The position numbers were made by a program, and so were the translations under genes. Positions 24,512 through 33,081 of a DNA stretch of 64,000 nucleotides are shown here, one piece after another. Where the stretch lies: assembly GCF_003626915.1 (NCBI RefSeq), contig NZ_CP032570.1, forward strand, positions 1,426,001-1,490,000, given 5' to 3'. Position 1 is the stretch's first letter, and each line of letters begins with the position of its first letter. The notes under the pieces are model-generated. The model saw only the letters and a program-made list of their open reading frames with translations, made no database searches and was not told where the DNA came from. This DNA comes from Tsuneonella amylolytica (GTDB lineage Bacteria > Pseudomonadota > Alphaproteobacteria > Sphingomonadales > Sphingomonadaceae).

Positions 24512-25528
24512 ATGAACGACGCGAAGCACCCGGTCCCCGTCCTCGTCACCGGCGGCGCGGGCTACATCGGCAGCCACGCCGTCCTCGCGCTGCGCGATGC
24601 CGGCCATCCGGTCGCGGTGATCGACAACCTCAGCACGGGGTTCCGGTTCGCAGTCCCGGATGACGTCCCGTTCTACGAAGGCGACATCGCCGACGAAGCC
24701 CTGCTGGCGCGAATTTTCGCCGAACAGGGCACGCGGGCGGTCATGCATTTCGCGGGCTCCATCGTGGTACCCGAATCGGTCGAGAAGCCGCTCGACTACT
24801 ACCTCAACAACACCGTGAAGAGCCGCGCGCTTATCGCCGCCGCGGTCGCCGCCGGGGTGCCGCATTTCATCTTCTCCAGCACCGCTGCGACCTACGGCAT
24901 GCCCGATGCCGAGCGCGTGTCGGAGGATACACCGCAACAGCCGATCAATCCGTACGGCTGGTCGAAGCTGATGACCGAGCGGATGCTCGCCGACACCGCC
25001 GCGGCGCACACGCTGAATTATTGCGCGCTGCGCTACTTCAACGTCGCCGGCGCCGATCCCCACGGGCGCAGCGGGCAGTCGACGGCGGGCGCGACGCATC
25101 TCATCAAGGTCGCGGTCGAGGCGGCGCTGGGCAAGCGCGCCCACGTGGCGGTCTACGGCACCGACTACAAGACGCCCGACGGCACCGGTGTGCGCGACTA
25201 TATCCACGTGTCCGATCTTGCCGCCGCGCATGTCCTCGCGCTGCAGGCGCTGGTTGCCGAGCCGGGGCGGTCGCTGCAGATGAACTGCGGTTACGGGCGC
25301 GGATTTTCGGTGATGGAAGTGCTCGACGCAGTCGACCGGGTGACCAACATGGCGATCGACCGCCGGATCGAGGGGCGCCGTGCCGGCGATCCCGGGGCGC
25401 TGGTGTCGGACAATGCGCGGATCATGGCGACCCTGCCGTGGGAGCCGAAGTATGCCGACCTCGACACGATCGTCGCTCACGCGCTCGCTTGGGAGCGCAA
25501 GCTCAGCGAATTTCGCAATCAGGAATAA
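24512..25528 (+). CDS. galE: UDP-glucose 4-epimerase
   Basis: Interconverts UDP-glucose and UDP-galactose (or the N-acetyl forms) with bound NAD. The 338-residue protein has VTGGAGYIGSHAVLAL at the N-terminus, HFAGSIVVPESVEKP, the SSTAATYG serine/threonine region, NPYGWSKLMTE with YxxxK, and YFNVAGADPHGRSGQ, all classic GalE motifs. ATG 24512 fits. The 3' end overlaps the convergent nadD by 10 bases. It could supply UDP-Gal/GalNAc for the surface glycan genes upstream. Confidence 0.93.
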   Translation: MNDAKHPVPVLVTGGAGYIGSHAVLALRDAGHPVAVIDNLSTGFRFAVPDDVPFYEGDIADEALLARIFAEQGTRAVMHFAGSIVVPESVEKPLDYYLNNTVKSRALIAAAVAAGVPHFIFSSTAATYGMPDAERVSEDTPQQPINPYGWSKLMTERMLADTAAAHTLNYCALRYFNVAGADPHGRSGQSTAGATHLIKVAVEAALGKRAHVAVYGTDYKTPDGTGVRDYIHVSDLAAAHVLALQALVAEPGRSLQMNCGYGRGFSVMEVLDAVDRVTNMAIDRRIEGRRAGDPGALVSDNARIMATLPWEPKYADLDTIVAHALAWERKLSEFRNQE

Positions 25529-26103
25529 CGGCGCACCCAGTCCGGATCGGCCTTGCGCAGTTCGGTGGCCGAGATCGGGTCGGGATCGAAGCTGAGCCAG
25601 ACCAGCATGGGCGTGCGCCAGTCCCCCCGGCGCAATACCGCGGGCGGAACGCGATAACGGCGAAGCCACGCCATCGCGGGGCTTGCGAAGGCCTTCGCCT
25701 CGTACCCAGGGCGGGCGAATACCGCGATGGGGACCGTCCGCGCGATGGCGCGCCAGTCCTTCCAGCGGTGGAACTGGGCGAGGTTGTCGGCACCCATGAT
25801 CCACACGAAGCGGCGGCGGGGGTAGCGCCGCTTGAGGGCGCGCAGGGTGTCGATGGTGTAGCGGGTGCCCAGGTCACGCTCGATCGCAGTGGCGCGGATC
25901 GGTGCCCGCCGCGCCTGTTCCCGCGCGCTGGCGAGCCGGACCGCGAGCGGGGCCATGTCCTTGCCAGATTTGAGCGGGTTGCCCGGCGACACCAGCCACC
26001 ACACTTCGTCGAGCGCGAGCAGGCGCAAGGCGGCGAGGCTGATCTGCCGGTGCCCCCGGTGCGCCGGGTTGAAGCTGCCGCCGAGAAGCCCGGTGCGAAT
26101 CAC
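25519..26103 (-). CDS. nadD: Nicotinate-nucleotide adenylyltransferase
   Basis: Adenylates nicotinate mononucleotide in NAD synthesis. The 194-residue protein has the nucleotidyltransferase motif GGSFNPAHRGHR at the N-terminus and ISATELR (ISSTxxR type) near the C-terminus, with WIMGADNLAQFHRWKDW between, typical of NadD. GTG 26103 is taken as start because it forms a GTGA overlap with the aldo/keto reductase stop and places the motif at residue 7; a longer upstream reading exists but lies inside the reductase gene. Confidence 0.93.
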   Translation of the reverse strand: MIRTGLLGGSFNPAHRGHRQISLAALRLLALDEVWWLVSPGNPLKSGKDMAPLAVRLASAREQARRAPIRATAIERDLGTRYTIDTLRALKRRYPRRRFVWIMGADNLAQFHRWKDWRAIARTVPIAVFARPGYEAKAFASPAMAWLRRYRVPPAVLRRGDWRTPMLVWLSFDPDPISATELRKADPDWVRRYS

Positions 26104-27155
26104 TCTTCGCCCGGAACCCGGCGCGGCGAGACGCTGCGATAGCCGCCCTGGCGCGCGAGCATCCAGCCGGGATATTCGCGCGGCAGGCGGCTTAAGGTGC
26201 CGAGTTTCTGCAGTTCCTCGGCGCCGAATTCCACGTCGCAGGCGCCGATATTGTCGGCCAGCTGGTCGGCGCGCTTGGCCCCGACGATGACGGTCGAGAC
26301 CGCCGGCTGGTACAGCAGCCACGCCAGCGCAAGCTGGGCGACCGTCTTTCCCTTCGCATCTGCCATTTCGCGCAAGGCGTCGATCACGTCCCATGCTCGG
26401 TCCTTTTCGACCGGCGGGAAGTCGAACTTCGCCCGGCGCCCTTCCCCGCCGCTCAAGCCGTCATCCTCTCGCGTGTACTTGCCGCTGAGCAATCCGCCCG
26501 CCAGCGGCGACCAGACCATCAGCCCCACGCCTTCGCTTTCGAGCATCGGCACGATTTCGCGCTCGAGGTCGCGCCCGGCGATCGTGTAATAGGCCTGGAG
26601 CGAAGCGAACTTCTCCAGCCCCAGCCGCTCCGAAATGCCGAGCGCCTTCATGATCTGCCACGCCGCCCAGTTCGAAACGCCGATGTAGCGTGCGCGCCCG
26701 GTCCGCACGATGTCGTCGAGCGCGCGCAGCGCCTCGTCCATCGGGGTCTGCGAATCCCAACCGTGGATCTGGTAGAGATCGACGTGATCGATCCCCAGCC
26801 GCTCCAGGCTGGCGTCGATCTGATGCAGCAGGTGATAGCGGCTGGTGCCCGCGTCGTTGGGCCCTTCGCCCATGGAACCCATCGCCTTGGTCGCGATCAC
26901 CACGTCGCTGCGGGCAACGCCGAGGTCCTTCAGCGCCTGGCCGACGAAACGTTCGGACTGGCCGCGGGTGTAGACGTTGGCGGTATCGATGAAATTGATC
27001 CCGGCATCGAGCGCCTGCTTCACCATCGAAGTCGACGCGTCCTGATCGAGGCCTGCGATGGCGGCGAACATGCCGGGGTCGGTGCCGAAGGTCATCGCAC
27101 CCAGGCACAGTTCGGATACGATGAGGCCGGTGGAGCCCAGTCGGTTGTAGCGCAT
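26100..27155 (-). CDS. Aldo/keto reductase
   Basis: NADPH-dependent oxidoreductase with a TIM-barrel fold, 351 residues. The catalytic tetrad is visible: Asp and Tyr in FIDTANVYTRG, Lys in VIATKAMGSM and His in LYQIHGWD. SNWAAWQIMKAL and VSTVIVGAKRADQLADN are the cofactor-binding strands of the AKR7/YghZ-like group. The substrate is unknown. It sits between proA and nadD, overlapping nadD by 4 bases, an insertion into the more usual proA-nadD order. Confidence 0.9.
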   Translation of the reverse strand: MRYNRLGSTGLIVSELCLGAMTFGTDPGMFAAIAGLDQDASTSMVKQALDAGINFIDTANVYTRGQSERFVGQALKDLGVARSDVVIATKAMGSMGEGPNDAGTSRYHLLHQIDASLERLGIDHVDLYQIHGWDSQTPMDEALRALDDIVRTGRARYIGVSNWAAWQIMKALGISERLGLEKFASLQAYYTIAGRDLEREIVPMLESEGVGLMVWSPLAGGLLSGKYTREDDGLSGGEGRRAKFDFPPVEKDRAWDVIDALREMADAKGKTVAQLALAWLLYQPAVSTVIVGAKRADQLADNIGACDVEFGAEELQKLGTLSRLPREYPGWMLARQGGYRSVSPRRVPGEE

Positions 27156-27180
27156 GTCGTCTCCTAACCGCGAACGTCTC

Positions 27181-28443
27181 TCATCCGCGCGTCTGTCCCG
27201 TCCCCCGCACGATCCACTTGTAGGTCGTCAGCCCCTCCAGCGCCACCGGCCCACGCGCGTGGAGGCGCCCGGTCGCGATGCCGATCTCCGCGCCGAGGCC
27301 GAATTCGCCTCCGTCGGCGAACTGGCTGGAGGCATTGTGCATCACGATCGCCGAATCGACCCGGGCGAGGAATTGCGCCGCAATGGCGTCATCCTCGGTC
27401 ACGATCGCATCGGTATGGTGCGACCCGTGCGCGGCAATATGCGCCATTGCCGCGCCGACCCCGTCGACGACCGCGACGCTGAGCACCGCGTCGAGGTATT
27501 CGGTGTCCCAGTCCTCGTCCGACGCCGCCAAGACCCGCGGGTCGATCGCCTGCGCCCGCGCATCGCCGCGTAGCTCGCACCCGGCGTCGAGCAGTGCAGC
27601 CAGCAACGCCGGCGCATCCGGGTAGGCGGCGTCCACGAGCAGCGTCTCCATCGCCCCGCAAATGCCCGTCCGCCGCATCTTTGCATCGAGCGCGATGGCG
27701 GTCGCCTTGGCCGGGTCGGCGGCGGCGTGGACGTAGGTCGCGTTGTTACCGTCGAGATGGGCGAGCACCGGCACCCGCGCATCGGCCTGGACCCGCGCGA
27801 CGAGGTTCTTGCCACCGCGTGGCACGATCATGTCGATGAGGCCCGCCGCCCCCAGCATCGCCCCCACCGCGGAGCGATCCTGCGTCGGCACGAACTGGAC
27901 GGTGGCGCGCGGCACGCCTTCGGCTGCCAGCCCCTGCACGAAGGCCGCGTGGATTGCGCGGTTGGTGCCCGCCGCTTCACTCCCGCCGCGCAGCAGCACC
28001 GCGTTGCCGCTGGCGAAGCACAGCGCCGCGGCGTCCGCGGTCACGTTGGGACGGCTTTCGTAGACGATGCCGACGAGGCCGATGGGAATGCGCACCCGCT
28101 CAAGCACGAGGCCGTTGGGCCGTTCCCCGCGCGAGATCGTTTCGCCGAGCGGCGACGGCAGCGCGGCCACCGCTTCGATGGCGGCGGCGATCCCTTCCAG
28201 CCGGGTGGGATCGAGGCAGAGCCGGTCGAGCATCGCGAGGGTAAGGCCAGCCCGTTCTCCGACGGCGCAGTCGAGCGCGTTTGCGTCTAGTATGCATGCA
28301 GCGTCCGCGCGCACGGAAGCGGCTGCCGAGCGCAGCGCGGCCGAGCGGTGCGCCGCGCTTATTTCTGCGAGTAACGGCAGGGTCGCGCGCGCTGATTGCG
28401 CAAGACGCGCGATCAGTTCGGCGGGACGTTCGCTGTCGGCCAT
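27181..28443 (-). CDS. proA: Glutamate-5-semialdehyde dehydrogenase (gamma-glutamyl phosphate reductase)
   Basis: Second enzyme of proline synthesis, reducing gamma-glutamyl phosphate with NADPH. The 420-residue protein shows GVPRATVQFVPTQDRSAVGAML, the IVPRGGKNLV motif, HLDGNNATYVH, the catalytic cysteine in MRRTGICGAME and the C-terminal GPVALEGLTTYKWIVRG, which is diagnostic for ProA. No proB is adjacent in the window; upstream is a 233-base divergent promoter region shared with the M23 peptidase gene. Confidence 0.95.
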   Translation of the reverse strand: MADSERPAELIARLAQSARATLPLLAEISAAHRSAALRSAAASVRADAACILDANALDCAVGERAGLTLAMLDRLCLDPTRLEGIAAAIEAVAALPSPLGETISRGERPNGLVLERVRIPIGLVGIVYESRPNVTADAAALCFASGNAVLLRGGSEAAGTNRAIHAAFVQGLAAEGVPRATVQFVPTQDRSAVGAMLGAAGLIDMIVPRGGKNLVARVQADARVPVLAHLDGNNATYVHAAADPAKATAIALDAKMRRTGICGAMETLLVDAAYPDAPALLAALLDAGCELRGDARAQAIDPRVLAASDEDWDTEYLDAVLSVAVVDGVGAAMAHIAAHGSHHTDAIVTEDDAIAAQFLARVDSAIVMHNASSQFADGGEFGLGAEIGIATGRLHARGPVALEGLTTYKWIVRGTGQTRG

Positions 28444-28676
28444 GCCATGATCGCTAGCAGCGCAATTGCCTCAAGTCAGGCAAGGAAAGCGATAGGCGCG
28501 CGAACGCCGATTGCCACTTCGTGTTCCCGACAAAATGCAAAAAAAGCGCGATTGCGAACGTTTCACCGCACGACTCGTCCGACTCGCCCCGAGTCCCCGC
28601 TCGTGGATTCGACCTTCAGGTTAACTTTGGCTAGCCGGCGCCCGGGATAAAAACGGGTCGTAGGGGTCTCGGACAC

Positions 28677-29843
28677 ATGACAGCAACCGCCGGCGGGCCG
28701 CTTGCCCGCCTGCGCGCCTGGTTTCCCGATCGCGAGTTTTTCATGCGGTCGCAGGGACAGGTTCGTTTCATCAAGATAACATCGCGCGTCCAGATGACCG
28801 TCGCGGGCATCGTGCTCGCCGCGCTCGTCGCCTGGGGCGTGTCGATGGCGGTCATGGGCTGGCTGCAGTATCGCGCCGCCGCCGACCGAATGTCTCTGCT
28901 CGAGCGCGAGGCCAAGGTCGCAACGTCCGAAGAACGGTTTGACGCCTACAGCCGCGATCTCGGCAAAACGACCGCCGATCTCGCCAAGCGGCAGGAGTTC
29001 CTCGAGGAGATGGTGGAATCACTGCCCGCCGACATGCGCAGCGACGAAACCGTGACCGATTCGACCGGCGAGGCGGCCGCGACCGTCGAAAAGGTCAGCG
29101 CACTGTTCCCGCAAGCCGCCGGGCTCGCCCGGATCGAAGCGCGTCAACTCGCCTTCGCCGAAAAACTGACCCGCTATGCCGACCGCCGCGCTGAACGAAG
29201 CGCTGCGGCGATCCGCAAGCTGGGGCTCGATCCCAACGCCATGATCCGGACCGCCCGCAAAGGTGCGATCGCGCGCGGCATGGGTGGTCCGCTCAAACGT
29301 CTCGCGACTTCGGTCGACGGATCGATCGATCCGCGCTTCGAACGCCTCGGGCTTAGCCTCGCGCGGATGGAAGCGCTCGACACGAGCCTTGCCGCCATTC
29401 CGCAGTATCGCCCCGCCGCGGTAGAGATGCTGACTTCGAGTTACGGTTTCCGCAGCGATCCGTTCACGGGCGAATCGGCCATGCACTCGGGCCTCGATTT
29501 CCGCGGCCCGGTGGGCGCGCCGATCTATGCCGCCGCAAACGGCCGGGTCACCTTCGTCGGCCGGAAGGGCGGTTACGGCAACGTCGTCGAAATCAGCCAC
29601 GGCAACGGGATGATCACCCGCTACGCCCACATGAGCCGGTTCCAGTCGCGCGTCGGCCAGGAAGTCGCCGCGGGCGATGTGATCGGCGCGATCGGCAGCA
29701 CCGGTCGCTCGACCGGACCGCACCTCCACTTCGAGGTGCGCGTCAACGACCGCGCGGTGAACCCGCGCCCCTTCCTGGAGGCAGCCCCCCGTGTTCTCAA
29801 AGAAGCTCGACGAGTTCAGCCCGAGCAGCGCGCCGATGGCTAG
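28677..29843 (+). CDS. M23 family metallopeptidase, bactofilin-associated (LmdC-like)
   Basis: Membrane-anchored peptidoglycan endopeptidase of 388 residues: a cytoplasmic N-terminus of about 38, one transmembrane helix (about 39-62), a coiled-coil periplasmic stretch, and a C-terminal LytM domain with intact zinc ligands (HSGLDF and HLHFE). Its 3' end overlaps the bactofilin gene by 53 bases in another frame. M23 peptidase and bactofilin pairs are known from alphaproteobacteria, where the bactofilin polymer positions the hydrolase through its cytoplasmic tail to shape the cell; the same is inferred here. The start ATG 28677 is preceded by AGGGG. Confidence 0.9.
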   Translation: MTATAGGPLARLRAWFPDREFFMRSQGQVRFIKITSRVQMTVAGIVLAALVAWGVSMAVMGWLQYRAAADRMSLLEREAKVATSEERFDAYSRDLGKTTADLAKRQEFLEEMVESLPADMRSDETVTDSTGEAAATVEKVSALFPQAAGLARIEARQLAFAEKLTRYADRRAERSAAAIRKLGLDPNAMIRTARKGAIARGMGGPLKRLATSVDGSIDPRFERLGLSLARMEALDTSLAAIPQYRPAAVEMLTSSYGFRSDPFTGESAMHSGLDFRGPVGAPIYAAANGRVTFVGRKGGYGNVVEISHGNGMITRYAHMSRFQSRVGQEVAAGDVIGAIGSTGRSTGPHLHFEVRVNDRAVNPRPFLEAAPRVLKEARRVQPEQRADG

Positions 29844-30234
29844 GCAGTCCGCCAGCGGCTCGACTTTCTCGGTCATCGGCAGCGACGTCGTCATCAAAGG
29901 CGATATCGAAGCGAGCGCGGACCTCCACATCGACGGCCGCGTGGAAGGCGACATTGCCTGCGCCAGCCTGGTGCAGGGCGAAGGCAGCCACATCCAGGGC
30001 GGCATCACCGCCGAAAGCGCCCGCATCGGCGGGGCGGTGACCGGATCGATTGCGGCGCGCGAACTCGTGGTCCTGCGCAGCGCGCGGATCAACGGCGACG
30101 TGAACTACGACGCGCTGACGATCGAACAGGGCGCCGAGGTCGAGGGCCGCTTCGCCCATCGCGTGCCGCAGCAAAACAGTGCGCCGGTCGCCGTTGCCGA
30201 AGACGGCGAACCGCGGCTCACGCTGGCGAACTGA
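29791..30234 (+). CDS. Bactofilin
   Basis: Polymer-forming cytoskeletal protein of 147 residues (DUF583). The central beta-helix, about residues 22-120, runs FSVIGSDVVIKGDIEAS, LHIDGRVEGDI, ARIGGAVTGSIAARELVVLRSARINGDV to IEQGAEVEGRF, with short disordered tails on both sides as usual for bactofilins. It starts with GTG 29791, inside the upstream M23 gene, so expression of the pair is probably coupled. In relatives the N-terminal tail contacts membrane and the filament recruits the adjacent peptidase. Confidence 0.92.
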   Translation: MFSKKLDEFSPSSAPMARQSASGSTFSVIGSDVVIKGDIEASADLHIDGRVEGDIACASLVQGEGSHIQGGITAESARIGGAVTGSIAARELVVLRSARINGDVNYDALTIEQGAEVEGRFAHRVPQQNSAPVAVAEDGEPRLTLAN

Positions 30235-30274
30235 TCGAAGCCGTCCCCCCGGCGCACGCTGGGGTCGCCAAGGA

Positions 30275-31954
30275 TCAAGCCACTTCGGCCTTCAGCGCCT
30301 TGCGGTCGAGCTTGCCGATCATCGTCTTGGGCAGATCGTCGCGGACGACCACGGCGCTCACCCGTTCGTGCTTGCCGACGCGGGTATTGAGCCACTTCGC
30401 CAGATCGTCGCCCGTGGCCGCCGCGTCTTCGGCGAGCGTGACGTAGGCGCGCGGCATCTCGCCGTGATAGTCGTCGGGCAGTCCGATCACGAGCGCTTCC
30501 TTCACAGCCGGATGTTCGAGCAGCACCGCCTCGACCTGGCTCGGGAAGACCTTGAACCCGCCGACCGCGATCATGTCCTTGATCCGGTCGACGATGGCGA
30601 TGAAGCCGTCGGCGTCGATCTCGGCCACGTCGCCGGTGCGCAGCCAGCGGGTGCCGTCGATCTCGGCGAAGGCGTCAGCGGCGGCATCGGGGCGGTTCCA
30701 GTAGCCCTGCATGACCTGCGGGCCGGCGACGACCAGTTCGCCCGGTTGCCCGTCTGGTGCGGGCCGGGTCGCATCCTCCTTGTCGAGCAGGCGGATGCGG
30801 GTGTGCGGCAGGACTTGGCCGATCGTGCCCGGCTTGCGCAAACCTTCGTAGGGGTTGGTCGAGACGACGCCCGAACTCTCGGTGAGGCCGTACCCTTCGA
30901 CCAGCCGCGATTTCGTTTCGGCTTCCCACCGTTCGCGGACCGGCGCGGGCAGCGGCGCGCCGCCCGAGATGCAGACCCGGAGCGAGGAGAAGTCGGTCTT
31001 CGCCAACTGCGGATGGTCGAGCAGCGCCTGGTACATCGTCGGAACCCCGGGGAAAGCGGTCGCCCGCACCCGCTCCAGCGCCTTAAGCGCCTGCTTCGCA
31101 TCGAACCGCGGCAACATCGCGATGCACCCGCCCCTGGCGACCGTACGGTTGAGCACGCAGGTGTTGGCGAACACGTGGAACAGCGGCAACACGCCGAGGA
31201 TCACGTCGCGCGTATCGCGCTCGGGATCGATCGCATCGACCTGCAGCGCGTTGGTGGCGAGGTTGGCGTGGGTGAGCATCGCCCCCTTGGGCCGCCCTGT
31301 CGTCCCGCCGGTGTATTGCAGCAGCGCGAGGTCGTCGCGCGCAACGCGCGGCAGGGCGGCAGTCTCGCTCGACAGCATATGCCGCCAGCGCACGACGTCC
31401 GCCCGCTCGGGGATCGCCGCGATGGACTTGCGCCCCAACAGCTTCAGCGCGATCCGCTTGGGCCACGGCAGCATGGCACCCAGGCTGCCCACGACCAGCG
31501 TTTCGAGTTGCGACCCGTCGAGCACCTTCGATGCGGTCGGCAGCAGGCTGGCGACATTCACCGTCACGAGCAGCCGCGTGCCCGAATCGGCGACCTGCGC
31601 GCTCAGTTCCTCCGCGGAATAGAGCGGCGAGAAGTTCACCACGGTCGCGCCCGCCATCATCGCGCCGTAGTAGGCCGACAGGTAAATGGGCACGTTGGGC
31701 AGGAACAGCCCGACCCGGTCGCCCTTCCCGATGCCGCGCAGGGCAAGGCCCGCCGCCACGCGGCGCGCCTCGTCCAGTATCTCGGCATAGGAATAGGTCC
31801 GCCCTAGGAAATCGACCGCCGCCGCCCGCGGGGTGCGCGCGGCCGCCCTTTCGAGCAATTCGGGCAGCGTGGGCGCGCCGAGATCGACGTCCCACGCGCA
31901 CGGATGCGCATAGGCCTGCGAGGATGGGTGGTCCGGTCCGTTGCTGACATCCAT
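30275..31954 (-). CDS. fadD: Long-chain fatty-acid-CoA ligase
   Basis: AMP-forming acyl-CoA synthetase of 559 residues. The ATP/AMP signature YTGGTTGRPKGAM lies mid-protein, followed by GYGLTESSGVVS, the LRTGDVAEIDADGFI motif and the C-terminal lysine region MIGKLDRKAL. The linker and GGFKVFPSQVEAVL match FadD-type ligases that activate fatty acids for beta-oxidation or lipid synthesis. It lies 51 bases downstream of trcR on the same strand. Chain-length preference cannot be read from sequence. Confidence 0.9.
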   Translation of the reverse strand: MDVSNGPDHPSSQAYAHPCAWDVDLGAPTLPELLERAAARTPRAAAVDFLGRTYSYAEILDEARRVAAGLALRGIGKGDRVGLFLPNVPIYLSAYYGAMMAGATVVNFSPLYSAEELSAQVADSGTRLLVTVNVASLLPTASKVLDGSQLETLVVGSLGAMLPWPKRIALKLLGRKSIAAIPERADVVRWRHMLSSETAALPRVARDDLALLQYTGGTTGRPKGAMLTHANLATNALQVDAIDPERDTRDVILGVLPLFHVFANTCVLNRTVARGGCIAMLPRFDAKQALKALERVRATAFPGVPTMYQALLDHPQLAKTDFSSLRVCISGGAPLPAPVRERWEAETKSRLVEGYGLTESSGVVSTNPYEGLRKPGTIGQVLPHTRIRLLDKEDATRPAPDGQPGELVVAGPQVMQGYWNRPDAAADAFAEIDGTRWLRTGDVAEIDADGFIAIVDRIKDMIAVGGFKVFPSQVEAVLLEHPAVKEALVIGLPDDYHGEMPRAYVTLAEDAAATGDDLAKWLNTRVGKHERVSAVVVRDDLPKTMIGKLDRKALKAEVA

Positions 31955-32005
31955 GTCAGCGAGACTGCGACAACCCTTGCCTCATGGCAAGGGCCGCGCG
32001 CGGGG

Positions 32006-32713
32006 TTACTGTTCGCCCGCAGCCTCTTCGGCGCGCTTGTTCTCGAGCCAAGCGGCCGCTTCGGCTTCCTGGCTCGCCTCGACCGCGGCTTTGGCGGCGG
32101 CCTCGCGCTCGGCGCGCAGTTCGGTGATGAGCGCTTCGCGATCGTTGCCGAGCCGCGTCTCGCGGGCACCGGTGTCGTCCTCGATCCCGGCCTTCTTCGC
32201 CGCCTTGGCGACGGTCGCGTCGAGCTCGCGCTGCGAGCACAGGCCGAGCGTGACCGGATCCTTGGGATTGATGTTCTGGATGTTCCAGTGGCTGCGGTCG
32301 CGGATCGCGGCGATCGTGTTGCGGGTCGTGCCGATCAGTTTGCCGATCTGCGCGTCCGACACTTCGGGATGGTTGCGCAGGATCCACGCGATGCCGTCGG
32401 GCTTGTCCTGCCGCTTCGACACAGGCGTGTAGCGCGGCCCCTTGGTCCGGCTGACCGCGACGGGGGCCTTGTGCATCTTCAGCGCGTAATCGCTGTCGGA
32501 TTGCCCCTTCTCGATCTCCTCGTTGGTCAGTTCGCCCGCGTGCACGGGGTCCCGGCCGGTGTACTTGGCACCGGCGAGATCGTCGGCCATCGCCTGCACT
32601 TCGAGGATGTGAAGGCCGCAGAACTCCGCGATCTGTTCGAACGACAGCGCGGTGTTATCGACCAGCCAGGTGGCGGTCGCGTGCGGCATCAGCGGCTTGG
32701 GTTGGTCGGCCAT
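32006..32713 (-). CDS. trcR: DUF1013 protein, TrcR-type RNA-polymerase-associated cell-cycle regulator
   Basis: A 235-residue protein of the alphaproteobacterial DUF1013 family. The core has KPLMPHATATWLVDNTALSF, EQIAEFCGLHILEVQAMAD and AQIGKLIGTTRNTIAAIRD, an HTH-like segment; the C-terminal third is an alanine- and glutamate-rich coiled coil. In Caulobacter the homologue TrcR tracks with RNA polymerase and influences cell-cycle gene expression. ATG 32713 is preferred over a start at 32767 because the conserved part begins there and AGGA lies 9 bases upstream. Confidence 0.87.
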   Translation of the reverse strand: MADQPKPLMPHATATWLVDNTALSFEQIAEFCGLHILEVQAMADDLAGAKYTGRDPVHAGELTNEEIEKGQSDSDYALKMHKAPVAVSRTKGPRYTPVSKRQDKPDGIAWILRNHPEVSDAQIGKLIGTTRNTIAAIRDRSHWNIQNINPKDPVTLGLCSQRELDATVAKAAKKAGIEDDTGARETRLGNDREALITELRAEREAAAKAAVEASQEAEAAAWLENKRAEEAAGEQ

Positions 32714-32800
32714 GAGATCGGGTCCTGAAAATGCGAGAGGCCGCCCCTCGCGGGACGGCCGTTGCACCCGATCTAGGCTATCCGGCCCGCGACCGCAAGC

Positions 32801-32953
32801 CTAGGCGGCGCGGCGCAGGACGGTCTCCCCGCTCGCAGCCTGAACCTCGCCGAACGCGCGGACGAGCACTTGCGCGAACGTTTCCCGCCGCGGAAGACCG
32901 GAAATCCGGCCGGCGTTGTTTCCCACGAACCCGTTTTCCCATTCCTGCAGCAT
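32801..32953 (-). CDS. Small 50-residue protein of unknown function
   Basis: A 50-codon reading (MLQEWENGFVGNNAGRIS at its start, GETVLRRAA at its end) preceded by a near-perfect AAGGAG ribosome-binding site 8 bases before ATG 32953. It occupies an otherwise empty stretch between trcR and the quinone oxidoreductase gene. No domain is recognised, there is no signal peptide or membrane segment, and the protein is amphipathic and basic at the C-terminus. The strong ribosome-binding site is the main reason to call it a gene. Confidence 0.55.
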   Translation of the reverse strand: MLQEWENGFVGNNAGRISGLPRRETFAQVLVRAFGEVQAASGETVLRRAA

Positions 32954-33081
32954 CGGATGCACTCCTTCGCGTCGAGACTGCAGCGGCAGATAGCGCGCCC
33001 ATGCGAAACGATCGCGACGGTTGGGGGTCGGGCCCGCGACAATGTGACGGACCCGTGACGGCGCCGAGCCATGCGCGCGGA

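Noticed and set aside
24145-24549. Extension of rsfS to a 275-codon reading
   Set aside because: The upstream portion has no family similarity and crosses into galE; the conserved RsfS core begins near residue 20 of the shorter reading.
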